Source: Aquabacterium humicola (GTDB lineage Bacteria; Pseudomonadota; Gammaproteobacteria; Burkholderiales; Burkholderiaceae_C). Taken from it: 64,000 nt of DNA. The translations under genes and the position numbers were made by a program. Shown here in pieces: positions 18,275-25,021 of the stretch. The notes under the pieces were generated by a model. That model searched no databases. It saw only the letters and a list, made by a program, of their open reading frames with translations, and was not told the DNA's origin. The stretch's first letter is position 1, and the number at the start of each line of letters is the position of its first letter. Where the stretch lies: NCBI RefSeq assembly GCF_030167915.1, contig NZ_JARGNB010000002.1:1-64000 (forward strand), given 5' to 3'.

Positions 18275-19705
18275 TCACGCGGACAACAGGGGTCCCACCC
18301 GCCGCGCCGCATCGCGCAGCGCGGCCGCGTCGTAGCCCGCGTAGCCGAACAGCCAGCCGCGCCGCGGCGACTCGATCGCGTACGCCGACAGCGGCGCCAG
18401 CAGCACGCCGGCTTCGCGCGCACGGCCCGACAGCGCCGCGTCGCTGCGGCGGCCGCTCACTTCATGCGTCAGGTGCATGCCTTGCTCGCTGGGCGAGAGC
18501 TTGACGGCGCCGCGCGTCGATTTCGCCAGCGCGTCGATCAGCAGCGCCTGGCGCTGCGGGTACAGCTCGCGCATGCGGCGCAGGTGGCGCAGCAGGTGGC
18601 CGTCGAGGATGAAGCGCGCCAGCTGCAGCTGCAGCTCGCCGGGGCTGTGGCGGTCGCTCAGCGCCTTGGCGCTGGCGAAGGCCGGTGCCAGGCCCGGCGG
18701 CAGCACGATGAAACCCAGCCGCAGCCCCGGGTGCAGCGACTTCGAGAAGGTGCCGACGTAGAGCACGCGTTCGGCGCGCGCCAATCCCGCGAGCGGCGGG
18801 ATGCGGTGCGCGCCGTACTGGAACTCGCCGTCGTAGTCATCCTCGACGATCCAGGCGTCGCGCGCGCGCGCCCACGCCAGCAGCGCGAGCCGGCGTTCCA
18901 GGCTCATGCGCACGCCGAGCGGGAACTGGTGCGTCGGCGTCACCACCGCCATGCGCGCGGCCGGCCAGTCGCGCGCGCCGGCGGCGATGTCCAGGCCGTC
19001 GGCATCCACCGCCACCGGCCGCGCCTTCGCGCCCTGGCCGATCAGGCAGGCGCGGATGCCGGGGTAACCGGGGTCCTCGACCAGCACCTCGTCGCCATCG
19101 TCGAGCAGCAGCCGGCCGATCAGGTCGATCGCCTGCTGCGACCCGGAGCACACCAGCACCTGCGCGGCCTCGCAGCGCAGGCCGCGCGAGAACAGCAGCC
19201 ATTGCGCGATCGCCTCGCGCAGCACCGGCAGGCCCGCGGGGTCGAGGTACTGCGCGGTGGCGAAACGTTCGGCCGGCGTCAGCTGCCGCGCGAGGCGGTC
19301 CCACACCGCGTGCGGAAAGGCCGCGACCTCCGGCGCGCCGATGCGGAAGGGCGCCGCGGCCACCGCCGGGGGCCGCCAGCGCAACGCGGTGTCGGCGATC
19401 GCGCGGCCGCGCAGCGACAGCGCGTGGTCGTCGAGCACGCGCGCCGCGGCCGGCGTGCGCAGCGCCGCGAGGCTGGGGGCGACATAGCTGCCGTCGCCGA
19501 CCCGCGCCTGCACGTAGCCTTCGGCGCGCAGCCGCTCCAGGGCCCACAACACCGTGTTGCGCGCGACGCCGAGCGCACGGGCGTGCTCGCGCGACGGCGG
19601 CAGCCGCGTGCCCGGCCCCAGCGTGCCCTGCTCGATCGCCTGGCGCAGCTGCTGGTAGACGCGCAGCCGCAGCGGCGCGGCCGGCGCATTGGTTCCATCG
19701 GCCAT
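18275..19705 (-). CDS. MocR/PdxR-family regulator (GntR helix-turn-helix plus aminotransferase-like domain)
   Basis: The 476-residue regulator has an N-terminal GntR-type winged helix (about 10-75; RLPPSREHARALGVARNTV) and a fold-type I aminotransferase domain. The PLP-binding parts are present: the lysine in GTFSKSLHPGLRLGF, the aspartate in IVEDDYDGEF and the CSGSQQAIDLI helix. MocR proteins bind PLP or its amino-acid aldimine and regulate vitamin B6, GABA, taurine or unknown genes, usually a divergent neighbour. Here the neighbour is an osmC-paiB-GNAT operon, and matching ATTGGyTCC boxes lie between and inside the starts. A minus-strand promoter (TTGGTT, 17 bases, TATGCT) overlaps one box, suggesting autoregulation. 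Confidence 0.92.
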   Translation of the reverse strand: MADGTNAPAAPLRLRVYQQLRQAIEQGTLGPGTRLPPSREHARALGVARNTVLWALERLRAEGYVQARVGDGSYVAPSLAALRTPAAARVLDDHALSLRGRAIADTALRWRPPAVAAAPFRIGAPEVAAFPHAVWDRLARQLTPAERFATAQYLDPAGLPVLREAIAQWLLFSRGLRCEAAQVLVCSGSQQAIDLIGRLLLDDGDEVLVEDPGYPGIRACLIGQGAKARPVAVDADGLDIAAGARDWPAARMAVVTPTHQFPLGVRMSLERRLALLAWARARDAWIVEDDYDGEFQYGAHRIPPLAGLARAERVLYVGTFSKSLHPGLRLGFIVLPPGLAPAFASAKALSDRHSPGELQLQLARFILDGHLLRHLRRMRELYPQRQALLIDALAKSTRGAVKLSPSEQGMHLTHEVSGRRSDAALSGRAREAGVLLAPLSAYAIESPRRGWLFGYAGYDAAALRDAARRVGPLLSA

Positions 19706-19758
19706 CGGGTATTGGCTCCTTCACCGCGAGCATATCGGTCTACGCTACAGGAACCAAT
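19688..19758. promoter_or_regulatory. MocR operator region with three ATTGGyTCC boxes
   Basis: ATTGGTTCC occurs at 19688-19696 (inside the mocR 5' codons), ATTGGCTCC at 19711-19719, and the reverse complement GGAACCAAT at 19750-19758. The last box overlaps a minus-strand promoter-like pair TTGGTT-N17-TATGCT. Paired and inverted copies around the start of a MocR gene and before its divergent partner are the usual layout for this family's operators. Confidence 0.65.
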
Positions 19759-19784
19759 TCAGCGATGGCCAACAACCCGCCACC

Positions 19785-20255
19785 ATGAGCGACTACACCG
19801 CCCGCATCACCTGGCAGCGCCAGGACCAGCCCTTCGTCGACCGGCGTTACAGCCGCCGCCACCAGTGGGCCTTCGACGGCGGCGCCGTGGTGCCCGGCTC
19901 GTCGTCGCCGCATTCGGTGAAGGTGCCGTACTCCGACCCGGCGGCGGTCGACCCGGAGGAGGCCTTCGTCGCGTCGATCTCGAGCTGCCACATGCTGTGG
20001 TTCCTGGACTTCGCCGCGCAGGCCGGCTGGGTGGTCGACCACTACGACGACGATGCCGTCGGCGTGATGAGCCGCAATGCGCAGGGCCGGATGGCCATGA
20101 CGCAGGTGACGCTGCGGCCGCAGGTGCGCTTCGCCGGCGAGCGCCGGCCGGATGACGCCGAACATGAGCGGCTGCACCACGCGGCGCACGATGCCTGCTA
20201 TATCGCGCATTCGGTGAGCGCCCAGGTGCGCTGTGAACCGCGCCTCGTGGCCTGA
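19785..20255 (+). CDS. OsmC-family peroxiredoxin-like protein
   Basis: The 156-residue protein begins at MSDYTARITWQRQ; an ORF extension upstream would overlap the operator. Both redox cysteines of the OsmC/Ohr fold are visible, one in SISSCHMLWFLDF and one in HDACYIAHSVS, together with the conserved glutamate in DPEEAFVAS. OsmC/Ohr proteins reduce organic hydroperoxides using thiols in the cytoplasm. It is the first gene of an operon with paiB and a GNAT gene, divergent from a MocR regulator. The substrate is not determined by sequence. Confidence 0.9.
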   Translation: MSDYTARITWQRQDQPFVDRRYSRRHQWAFDGGAVVPGSSSPHSVKVPYSDPAAVDPEEAFVASISSCHMLWFLDFAAQAGWVVDHYDDDAVGVMSRNAQGRMAMTQVTLRPQVRFAGERRPDDAEHERLHHAAHDACYIAHSVSAQVRCEPRLVA

Positions 20256-20266
20256 AAGGACCCGCG

Positions 20267-20908
20267 ATGTACCTGCAGAAGCATTTCGAAGAGGTGCGCA
20301 CCGAGGTGCTGCACGAGCTGATCGCCGCGCATCCGCTGGGCCTGCTGGTGCGCCATGGACCCGGCGGACTGGTGGCCGACACCGTGCCGTGGCTGCTGGA
20401 GGCCGGGGACACGCCCGCCGGCACGCTGGTCGGCCACGTCGCGCGGGCGAACCCGTTGTGGAAGGAGCTGGCCACCGGCGACGAGGTGCTCGTCGTCTTT
20501 CAGGGCCCGCAGGCCTACGTCAGCCCGGGCTGGTACCCGTCGAAGGCCGAGCACGGCAAGGTGGTGCCGACCTGGAACTACGCGATGGTGCAGGCGCGTG
20601 GTCGCGTGACCATCCAGGACGACCGCGCGGCCGTGCTCGACATCGTGCAGCGCCTGAGCGCGAGGCATGAAGGGGGACGGGTGCGCCCGTGGTCGGTCGA
20701 CGAGGCGCCGCCGGAGTTCATCGACACGCTGCTGCGCGCGATCGTCGGCGTGCGCATCACGATCGATGCGCTGGTCGGCAAGTTCAAGCTCAGCCAGAAC
20801 CGCCCCGCGGCCGACCGCGCCGGCGTGCGCGACGGCCTGATCGCCGATGGCGGCGGCGAGCGCCGCGCGATGGTCGACTGGATGCAGCGGCTGGAGCCGC
20901 AGGCATGA
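20267..20908 (+). CDS. PaiB-family FMN-binding protein
   Basis: The 213-residue protein shows the PaiB signature YVSPGWYPSKAEHGKVVPTW, within a split-barrel flavin-binding fold, and a conserved helical end around FKLSQNRP. Family members are annotated as FMN-binding negative transcriptional regulators after PaiB of Bacillus, but many may be flavin-dependent enzymes. The start follows the osmC stop by 11 bases behind AAAGGA. Its stop overlaps the next gene as ATGA. MocR regulators frequently sit next to PaiB and acetyltransferase genes, which supports a shared, still undefined function. Confidence 0.9.
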   Translation: MYLQKHFEEVRTEVLHELIAAHPLGLLVRHGPGGLVADTVPWLLEAGDTPAGTLVGHVARANPLWKELATGDEVLVVFQGPQAYVSPGWYPSKAEHGKVVPTWNYAMVQARGRVTIQDDRAAVLDIVQRLSARHEGGRVRPWSVDEAPPEFIDTLLRAIVGVRITIDALVGKFKLSQNRPAADRAGVRDGLIADGGGERRAMVDWMQRLEPQA

Positions 20909-21360
20909 GCGCCGGAAAGCTCGAGATCTCGCCGCTGGTCGCCGCCGACCGTGCCGGCTGGGAGCCGCTGGCCCGCGGCTACAAGGCCTTCTACAAGACG
21001 GCGCAGACGGACGCCGAGTACGACGCGACCTTCGCCCGGCTCGTCGAGGGCACGACCATCTGGGGCCTGGCGGCGCGCCGCGACGGCCGCATCCTCGGCA
21101 TCGCGCACGCCTACTTCCATCCGACGGCCTGGAGCACCGACGCGTTGTACCTCCAGGACCTGTACGTCGACGAAGCCGCGCGCGGCCAGGGCATCGCCGC
21201 TGCATTGATCGAGGTGCTGGCGGCGAAGGCGCGCGCCGCGAAGGCCTCGCGCTTCCACTGGACGACGCACCACGAGAACGCGCGTGCACGCGCGCTGTAC
21301 GACCGCGTCGCGCAGTGGCGGGGTTTCCTGCGCTACGACGTCGCGCTGGATCAGGCCTGA
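20905..21360 (+). CDS. GNAT-family N-acetyltransferase
   Basis: The 151-residue acetyltransferase overlaps the PaiB gene by four bases (ATGA). The acetyl-CoA binding motif A is clear: LYLQDLYVDEAARGQGIAAA has the LxVDxxxRGxGxG/A pattern. The typical HHENARARALYDR segment follows near the C-terminus. It resembles the small diamine/amino-acid acetyltransferase-like group, and PaiA-PaiB pairs in Bacillus are also an acetyltransferase plus FMN protein. The acetyl acceptor is unknown. It ends the operon just before a hairpin terminator. Confidence 0.9.
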   Translation: MSAGKLEISPLVAADRAGWEPLARGYKAFYKTAQTDAEYDATFARLVEGTTIWGLAARRDGRILGIAHAYFHPTAWSTDALYLQDLYVDEAARGQGIAAALIEVLAAKARAAKASRFHWTTHHENARARALYDRVAQWRGFLRYDVALDQA

Positions 21361-21375
21361 ACCCCGGAAACGACA

Positions 21376-21396
21376 AGGCCCCGCGCTGCGGGGCCT
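21376..21396. terminator. terminator hairpin between GNAT gene and small-protein gene A
   Basis: AGGCCCCGC (21376-21384) and GCGGGGCCT (21388-21396) form a perfect 9-bp stem with a three-base loop. On the minus strand it is followed by TTGTCGTTT, so it is a good terminator for the convergent small gene. It can also end the osmC-paiB-GNAT operon. Confidence 0.8.
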
Positions 21397-21435
21397 GGGT
21401 CCGATGGGCGCTTGCCAGGCGCTGGCGTACGACGC

Positions 21436-21654
21436 TCAGGCGCGGCGCGACTTCTGGCCGACCACCACCACCTGCTGCACCGGCAGCTTCTGACCGACGA
21501 TGACCACCTGCTGCACCGGCGCGCTGTCGGCCTGGGCCAGGTCGTGACTCGCGACGCTCGTATTGGCCAGTGCACCCATGCTGCCCAGCGAGGCCAGCGT
21601 GACCATCGCGGCGAGGCCGAAGGCGGTGGCTTGGGTGCTGATCTGCTTGAACAT
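21436..21654 (-). CDS. small exported protein A with two PVQQVV(I/V)VGQK tail motifs
   Basis: The gene encodes 72 residues from MFKQISTQ, with GGAG six bases upstream. Residues 1-30 form a signal peptide ending at ALA, giving a predicted mature peptide of about 42 residues. Its end carries the same motif twice, PVQQVVIVGQK and PVQQVVVVGQK. Two more genes in the next 1.4 kb encode close paralogues with one motif each. The motif resembles the N-terminal TonB-box-like segment of TonB-dependent receptors (such as VVVTG), but no receptor barrel follows. I recognise no family; export and a role in the envelope are inferences. A hairpin terminator follows. Confidence 0.7.
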   Translation of the reverse strand: MFKQISTQATAFGLAAMVTLASLGSMGALANTSVASHDLAQADSAPVQQVVIVGQKLPVQQVVVVGQKSRRA

Positions 21655-22004
21655 GGTGGGCTCCGGTGGGTTCGTTGGCTGCGTTGGAGTGAACTGTAGG
21701 CAGCGGCGCCGCGGCGCGACAGCGCCTTGCGACGAGGCGAGGGCTGCCGCGGATGAACTGCCGTGGAAGCCGATGGCCGGCTGCGACGCGCTCCGCGCCA
21801 CGCGGCGTGGGCCCGGGGATGCCAGCGGCAGGTCTCGAAGCCTGCACCCTGTCGAAGAGGGACGGCTGTGGCCGTGCGTCTACCGTTCCGCCACGCTGGC
21901 GCGGCGATCGTAGACGGTGCCGGCGGCGCAACGAGCGAAACGTGAACCCTGGAACGGCGAAAGCCCCGCGAGGCGGGGCTTTCTGTTCGGAGCGGATGGG
22001 ACGA
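21655..22004. other. 350-bp stretch with no supported gene
   Basis: The part next to gene A carries the upstream block shared with its paralogues (GTGAACT-TAGG on the plus strand, then GCGCGACAGCG). The part next to gene B is the terminator at 21960-21982. The bases between show no start with a ribosome site, no family similarity and no strong repeat. Confidence 0.6.
21960..21982 (-). terminator. terminator of small-protein gene B
   Basis: AAAGCCCCGC (21960-21969) pairs perfectly with GCGGGGCTTT (21973-21982) around a three-base loop, and A/T-runs flank both sides. It lies just after the stop of the minus-strand gene at 22005. Confidence 0.85.
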
Positions 22005-22187
22005 TCAGCCGCGCGCGTCGCGCTTGCCGATCACCACCACCTGCTGCACCGGCGCGTTGTCGGTCTGGGCCATCTCGTGGTTCGCCACGCTGCTGTTCGC
22101 CAGCGCGCCCATGCTGCCCAGCGATGCCAGCGTCACCATCGCGGCGAGGCCGAAGGCGGTGGCTTGGGTGGCGATCTGCTTGAACAT
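22005..22187 (-). CDS. small exported protein B with PVQQVVVIGKR tail
   Basis: The 60-residue product starts at MFKQIATQ behind the same GGAGCCCACC leader as its paralogues; an in-frame ATG nine codons earlier is less likely. Residues 1-30 are a signal peptide ending ALA. The mature part of about 30 residues ends in PVQQVVVIGKRDARG. It differs from copy C at four positions, and the DNA match continues through about 60 bases upstream of the start. The upstream block CCTAGAGTTCAC with TCGCAAG-CGCTGTCGC is conserved in the copies and may hold the promoter. Unknown function. Confidence 0.72.
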   Translation of the reverse strand: MFKQIATQATAFGLAAMVTLASLGSMGALANSSVANHEMAQTDNAPVQQVVVIGKRDARG

Positions 22188-22386
22188 GGTGGGCTCCGGT
22201 CTGTCGAGTGGCATCGCGGTGTTGCGATGGGGTGAACTCTAGGGATCGGGGCTGCGGCGCGACAGCGGCTTGCGATGAAGCGCCGGCGGCGGTGGATGAA
22301 CCGTCGGTGGCCGCGACGGTCGGTTCCCGAGGACGGACGGCCACAGTGGACCGGCGTCGTCTCGCACGGTCCTTCAGGGAGGCTCC

Positions 22387-22781
22387 ATGACATCACGCAC
22401 CGCGTCCTGCCAATGCGGCCAGCTGCGCATCGAACTGCGTGGCGAGCCGCGTGCCGTCGGCGTCTGCCATTGCCTGGCGTGCCAGCGCCGCACCGGCAGC
22501 GTGTTCGCAGCGCTCGCGGGGTTCGCGCCGCCCTACACCGTGACCGGCACGGCCACCGAGTACGTTCGAACCGGCGACCAAGGCGCGCAGTTCCGCTTCC
22601 GCTTCTGCCCGGTCTGCGGCTCGACCGTCTTCCACACCGAAGAGGGCTTCGAGCAGGACGGCGTCTCGGTGGCCGTCGGCGCGTTCGGCGACCGCCGACC
22701 GACTCGGTGTACGACTGCCGGCGCCATGCGTGGGTGCGCTTGCCGGAGGGCGTGACGGTGCACGAGAAGGATCCCTGCTGA
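22387..22781 (+). pseudogene. GFA (glutathione-dependent formaldehyde-activating-like) protein, frameshifted near the 3' end
   Basis: The first 100 residues are an intact GFA domain (PF04828) with all zinc-binding cysteines: ASCQCGQL, VCHCLACQ and FCPVCGST. After VAVGAFGD the frame runs into arginine-rich sequence and stops at 22755. The expected family ending, TDSVYDCRRHAWVRLPEG, is present in another frame and stops at 22781. A small deletion near 22695-22705 explains both. It is either a real recent frameshift or a sequencing error. A good GGGAGG ribosome site precedes the ATG. The gene lies between two copies of the small exported protein. Confidence 0.75.
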
Positions 22782-22807
22782 GGGCGCCTCGCCCGCCAGC
22801 AATGCGA

Positions 22808-22829
22808 AAGCCCCGCCGAGGCGGGGCTT
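22808..22829. terminator. terminator between GFA gene and small-protein gene C
   Basis: AAGCCCCGC (22808-22816) pairs with GCGGGGCTT (22821-22829) around a four-base loop. It serves the minus-strand gene C and probably the plus-strand GFA gene. It is nearly the same hairpin as the one after gene B, as expected from duplication. Confidence 0.8.
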
Positions 22830-22854
22830 CGTGATTCGGAGCGGGGGGGAGCGA

Positions 22855-23037
22855 TCAGCCGCGCGCGTCGCGCTTGCCGATCACCACCACCTGCTGCACC
22901 GGCGCGTTGTCGGCCTGGGCCATCTCGTGGTTCGCGACGCTGTTGTTCGCCAGCGCGCCCATGCTGCCCAGCGAGGCCAGCGTGACCATCGCGGCGAGGC
23001 CGAAGGCGGTGGCTTGGGTGCTGATCTGCTTGAACAT
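22855..23037 (-). CDS. small exported protein C with PVQQVVVIGKR tail
   Basis: The 60-residue product starts MFKQISTQ and has the same signal peptide (cleavage after ALA near residue 30) and the same end, PVQQVVVIGKRDARG, as copy B. The duplicated segment covers the coding region, leader, upstream block and the downstream hairpin. The conservation of the C-terminal motif in all three copies, against changes elsewhere, suggests it is the working part. No known family recognised. Confidence 0.72.
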   Translation of the reverse strand: MFKQISTQATAFGLAAMVTLASLGSMGALANNSVANHEMAQADNAPVQQVVVIGKRDARG

Positions 23038-23190
23038 GGTGGGCTCCGGTCTGTCGAGTGGCATCGCGGTGTTGCGATGGAGTGAACTCTAGGGAACGGC
23101 GCCCGGGCGCGACAGCGGCTTGCGATGAACTGCGGGCGGTGGCGGATGAACTGTCGCCGGCCGCGACGGAAGCGGGACCGGCGGGCGGCT

Positions 23191-23661
23191 TCAGGCCCCG
23201 CGCCCGGTGATCCCGTGCGCCATCAGCGTCGCCGCCAGCGGGATCAGTGCCAGCAGGTGCAGCTCGATCAACAACCAGCGGCGCACGCGCTGCACGGCAT
23301 CGGCAGGCGGGGTGAAGGCGGCGTCGGCCTTCGCTGCCTTCGACCATTGCAGGAAGCGCAGCGTCGGCAGGATCGAGACCAGGCCGACCAGCACGAAGAG
23401 CGTGAACTTGGCGTGGAAGACCGGGTTGGACAGGTAGTAGGCGCTGCCCTTGAGGCCCATGAAGAGGCGCAGCCCGCCGGTGACCAGGGTCAGCACCGCG
23501 AAGCCGCCGTAGAGGCCGTCGAGCGTCCTCAGGCGGTGCAGCGCGTCGGCGCGCAGGATCGGGCGCACCAGCAGCAGTTCGGCGACCAGCAGGCAGGCGG
23601 TGCCGATCAGCGCGACGAAGTGGGCATAGGCGAGCAGGCTGTCGAAGAGCAGGGCGTTCAT
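23191..23661 (-). CDS. DUF2214-family membrane protein
   Basis: The 156-residue protein starts at MNALLFDSLLAYAHF and has four predicted membrane helices: about 8-28, 50-72, 80-104 and 132-152. Conserved histidines sit within the first and third helices. The sequence fits the small inner-membrane family DUF2214 (PF09980), whose function is unknown; the histidines suggest haem or metal binding but that is speculation. It is followed on the same strand, upstream, by the cysteine-rich CWC gene. Confidence 0.75.
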   Translation of the reverse strand: MNALLFDSLLAYAHFVALIGTACLLVAELLLVRPILRADALHRLRTLDGLYGGFAVLTLVTGGLRLFMGLKGSAYYLSNPVFHAKFTLFVLVGLVSILPTLRFLQWSKAAKADAAFTPPADAVQRVRRWLLIELHLLALIPLAATLMAHGITGRGA

Positions 23662-23759
23662 GGCGGTGAAAGTCCTCGTGGGTTCTCGTTGGGAGCGGCG
23701 ACGGAGTCTGCCATCGGCGCGGCGGCGCGCCGAAGGTCTGCCGGCGCCCGGGCCGACGG

Positions 23760-23978
23760 TCAGCCGTCGCCGCGTCCGGCGTCCACGCACCGCCGGCAGA
23801 TGCAGGCGAGGCCGCGCTGCTCCGCCGGCACGCGGTCGAGCAGCGCGGCGGGGATGCGTGCCTGCGAACACCAGCAGTCGACGTCGAAGCGTCCGCAGCC
23901 GGCCGGTGCGCAGTCGTTGGGACCGCCGCACAGCGGGCAGCGAAGGTTCGGCAGCGGGGCGGCAGCGGGCAGGTCCAT
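23760..23978 (-). CDS. cysteine-rich CWC-family protein
   Basis: The 72-residue product starts at MDLPAAAPL and contains eight cysteines arranged CPLCGGPNDCAPAGCG, DCWCSQ, and CICRRC. This matches the small cysteine-rich CWC family (PF14375), named after its Cys-Trp-Cys motif. A zinc-binding role is likely from the spacing; function unknown. It lies divergent from a MerR regulator, about 80 bases apart. Confidence 0.75.
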   Translation of the reverse strand: MDLPAAAPLPNLRCPLCGGPNDCAPAGCGRFDVDCWCSQARIPAALLDRVPAEQRGLACICRRCVDAGRGDG

Positions 23979-24010
23979 TGCGCCAGTATCGGCCCCATTG
24001 CACAAAGGGC

Positions 24011-24041
24011 TTGACTTCGAGTGCACTCTAGGTCGTCCAAT
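24011..24041 (+). promoter_or_regulatory. MerR-type promoter/operator with 19-bp spacer
   Basis: TTGACT (24011-24016) and TCCAAT (24036-24041) are separated by 19 bases, the overlong spacer characteristic of promoters that MerR proteins remodel. The spacer contains the perfect palindrome GAGTGCACTC (24019-24028). It lies 17 bases before the MerR start codon, so the regulator probably controls its own operon with the NTF2-like gene. Confidence 0.75.
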
Positions 24042-24058
24042 CGCCGCCGGAGCTGTGC

Positions 24059-24496
24059 ATGACCACCCCCGACGATGCCTCCACGCTCGCCATCGGCGAG
24101 CTCGCCGCCCGCACCGGCCGAACGGTGCACGCCATCCGCTGGTACGAAGCGCAGGGCCTGGTGCCCGGCGTGCAGCGCGACGGCGGCGGCCGGCGCCGGT
24201 ACCACGAGCGCCACGTCGGCTGGCTGCAGCTGATGGAACGGCTGCGCCGCACCGGCATGTCGATCGCCGAGATGCGCCGCTACACCGCGCTGGTGCAGCA
24301 GGGCCGCGCGACGCTGGCGCAGCGCGAGACGATGCTGCGCGAGCACCGCGCGCGCGTGGAGGCGACGATCGCCGACTGGACGCAGGCGCTGGAACTGCTC
24401 GACGAGAAGATCCATTTCTACGGGCAGTGGATGGCGACCGGGAAGCGTCCACCGCTGCTGCCCCCCGTCTCTTCCCGACGAAAGCGCAACCGATGA
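24059..24496 (+). CDS. MerR-family transcriptional regulator
   Basis: The 145-residue regulator carries the MerR winged helix (IGELAARTGRTVHAIRWYEAQG, GRRRYHERHV) followed by the long dimerisation helix. No metal-binding cysteines are present, which argues against a mercury, copper or zinc sensor. The sequence resembles the group that responds to organic or redox signals. Its promoter has a 19-bp spacer with a palindrome. The stop overlaps the next start (ATGA), so the NTF2-like gene is its immediate target. Confidence 0.92.
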   Translation: MTTPDDASTLAIGELAARTGRTVHAIRWYEAQGLVPGVQRDGGGRRRYHERHVGWLQLMERLRRTGMSIAEMRRYTALVQQGRATLAQRETMLREHRARVEATIADWTQALELLDEKIHFYGQWMATGKRPPLLPPVSSRRKRNR

Positions 24497-24906
24497 ACAC
24501 GACGCACGACAACAAGCAGCTGATGCAGCGCATCTTCGATGCCCTGGCCGACGGCGACGGCCGGCCCTTCGTCGACGCGATGGACGAGGACTTCGTCTGG
24601 GAGATCGCCGGCCACTCGGCCTGGTCGCGCCGCTGGGAAGGCAAGGCGGCGGTGCGGCGCGAGCTGTTCAAGCCGCTGTTCGCCCGCTTCGCGACGACCT
24701 ATACCAACCGCGCGCTGCGCTTCGTCGCCGAGGACGAGCACGTGGTGGTCGAGTGCCGCGGCGACGTGCTGACGCACGGCGGGGCGGCCTACCGCAACAC
24801 CTACTGCTACGTTTGCCGGCTGGCCGGCGGCAAGCTCAAGCACCTGGTCGAGTACATGGACACCGAGCACGCGATGCAGGTGCTCGGTGCCCCGGAGACA
24901 GCCTGA
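24493..24906 (+). CDS. NTF2-like/SnoaL-type protein
   Basis: The 137-residue protein has the cone-shaped NTF2 fold pattern: an N-terminal helix (LMQRIFDALADGD), the F/W-rich DEDFVWEIAGHSAWSRRW and strands ending GKLKHLVEYMDTEHAMQVL. The family contains small hydrolases and isomerases (SnoaL, ketosteroid isomerase) as well as binding proteins. It is translationally coupled to the MerR regulator. The reaction is unknown. Confidence 0.85.
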   Translation: MNTTHDNKQLMQRIFDALADGDGRPFVDAMDEDFVWEIAGHSAWSRRWEGKAAVRRELFKPLFARFATTYTNRALRFVAEDEHVVVECRGDVLTHGGAAYRNTYCYVCRLAGGKLKHLVEYMDTEHAMQVLGAPETA

Positions 24907-25021
24907 GCGGCGAACGTGCCCGGGGCGGCCGCTGCTGCTGCCGCCGCTTCGATGATCGAGATCAGGGCCGGGTGGCGCGACGACGCCATCGGCGCGCGCG
25001 GCGAGACCCGGCGGTCGCACA

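Noticed and set aside
20198-21931. Long minus-strand frame spanning the paiB-GNAT operon and small gene A
   Set aside because: It is low-complexity and conflicts with three well-supported plus-strand genes; only the short MFKQ frame within this area has a ribosome site, signal peptide and paralogues.
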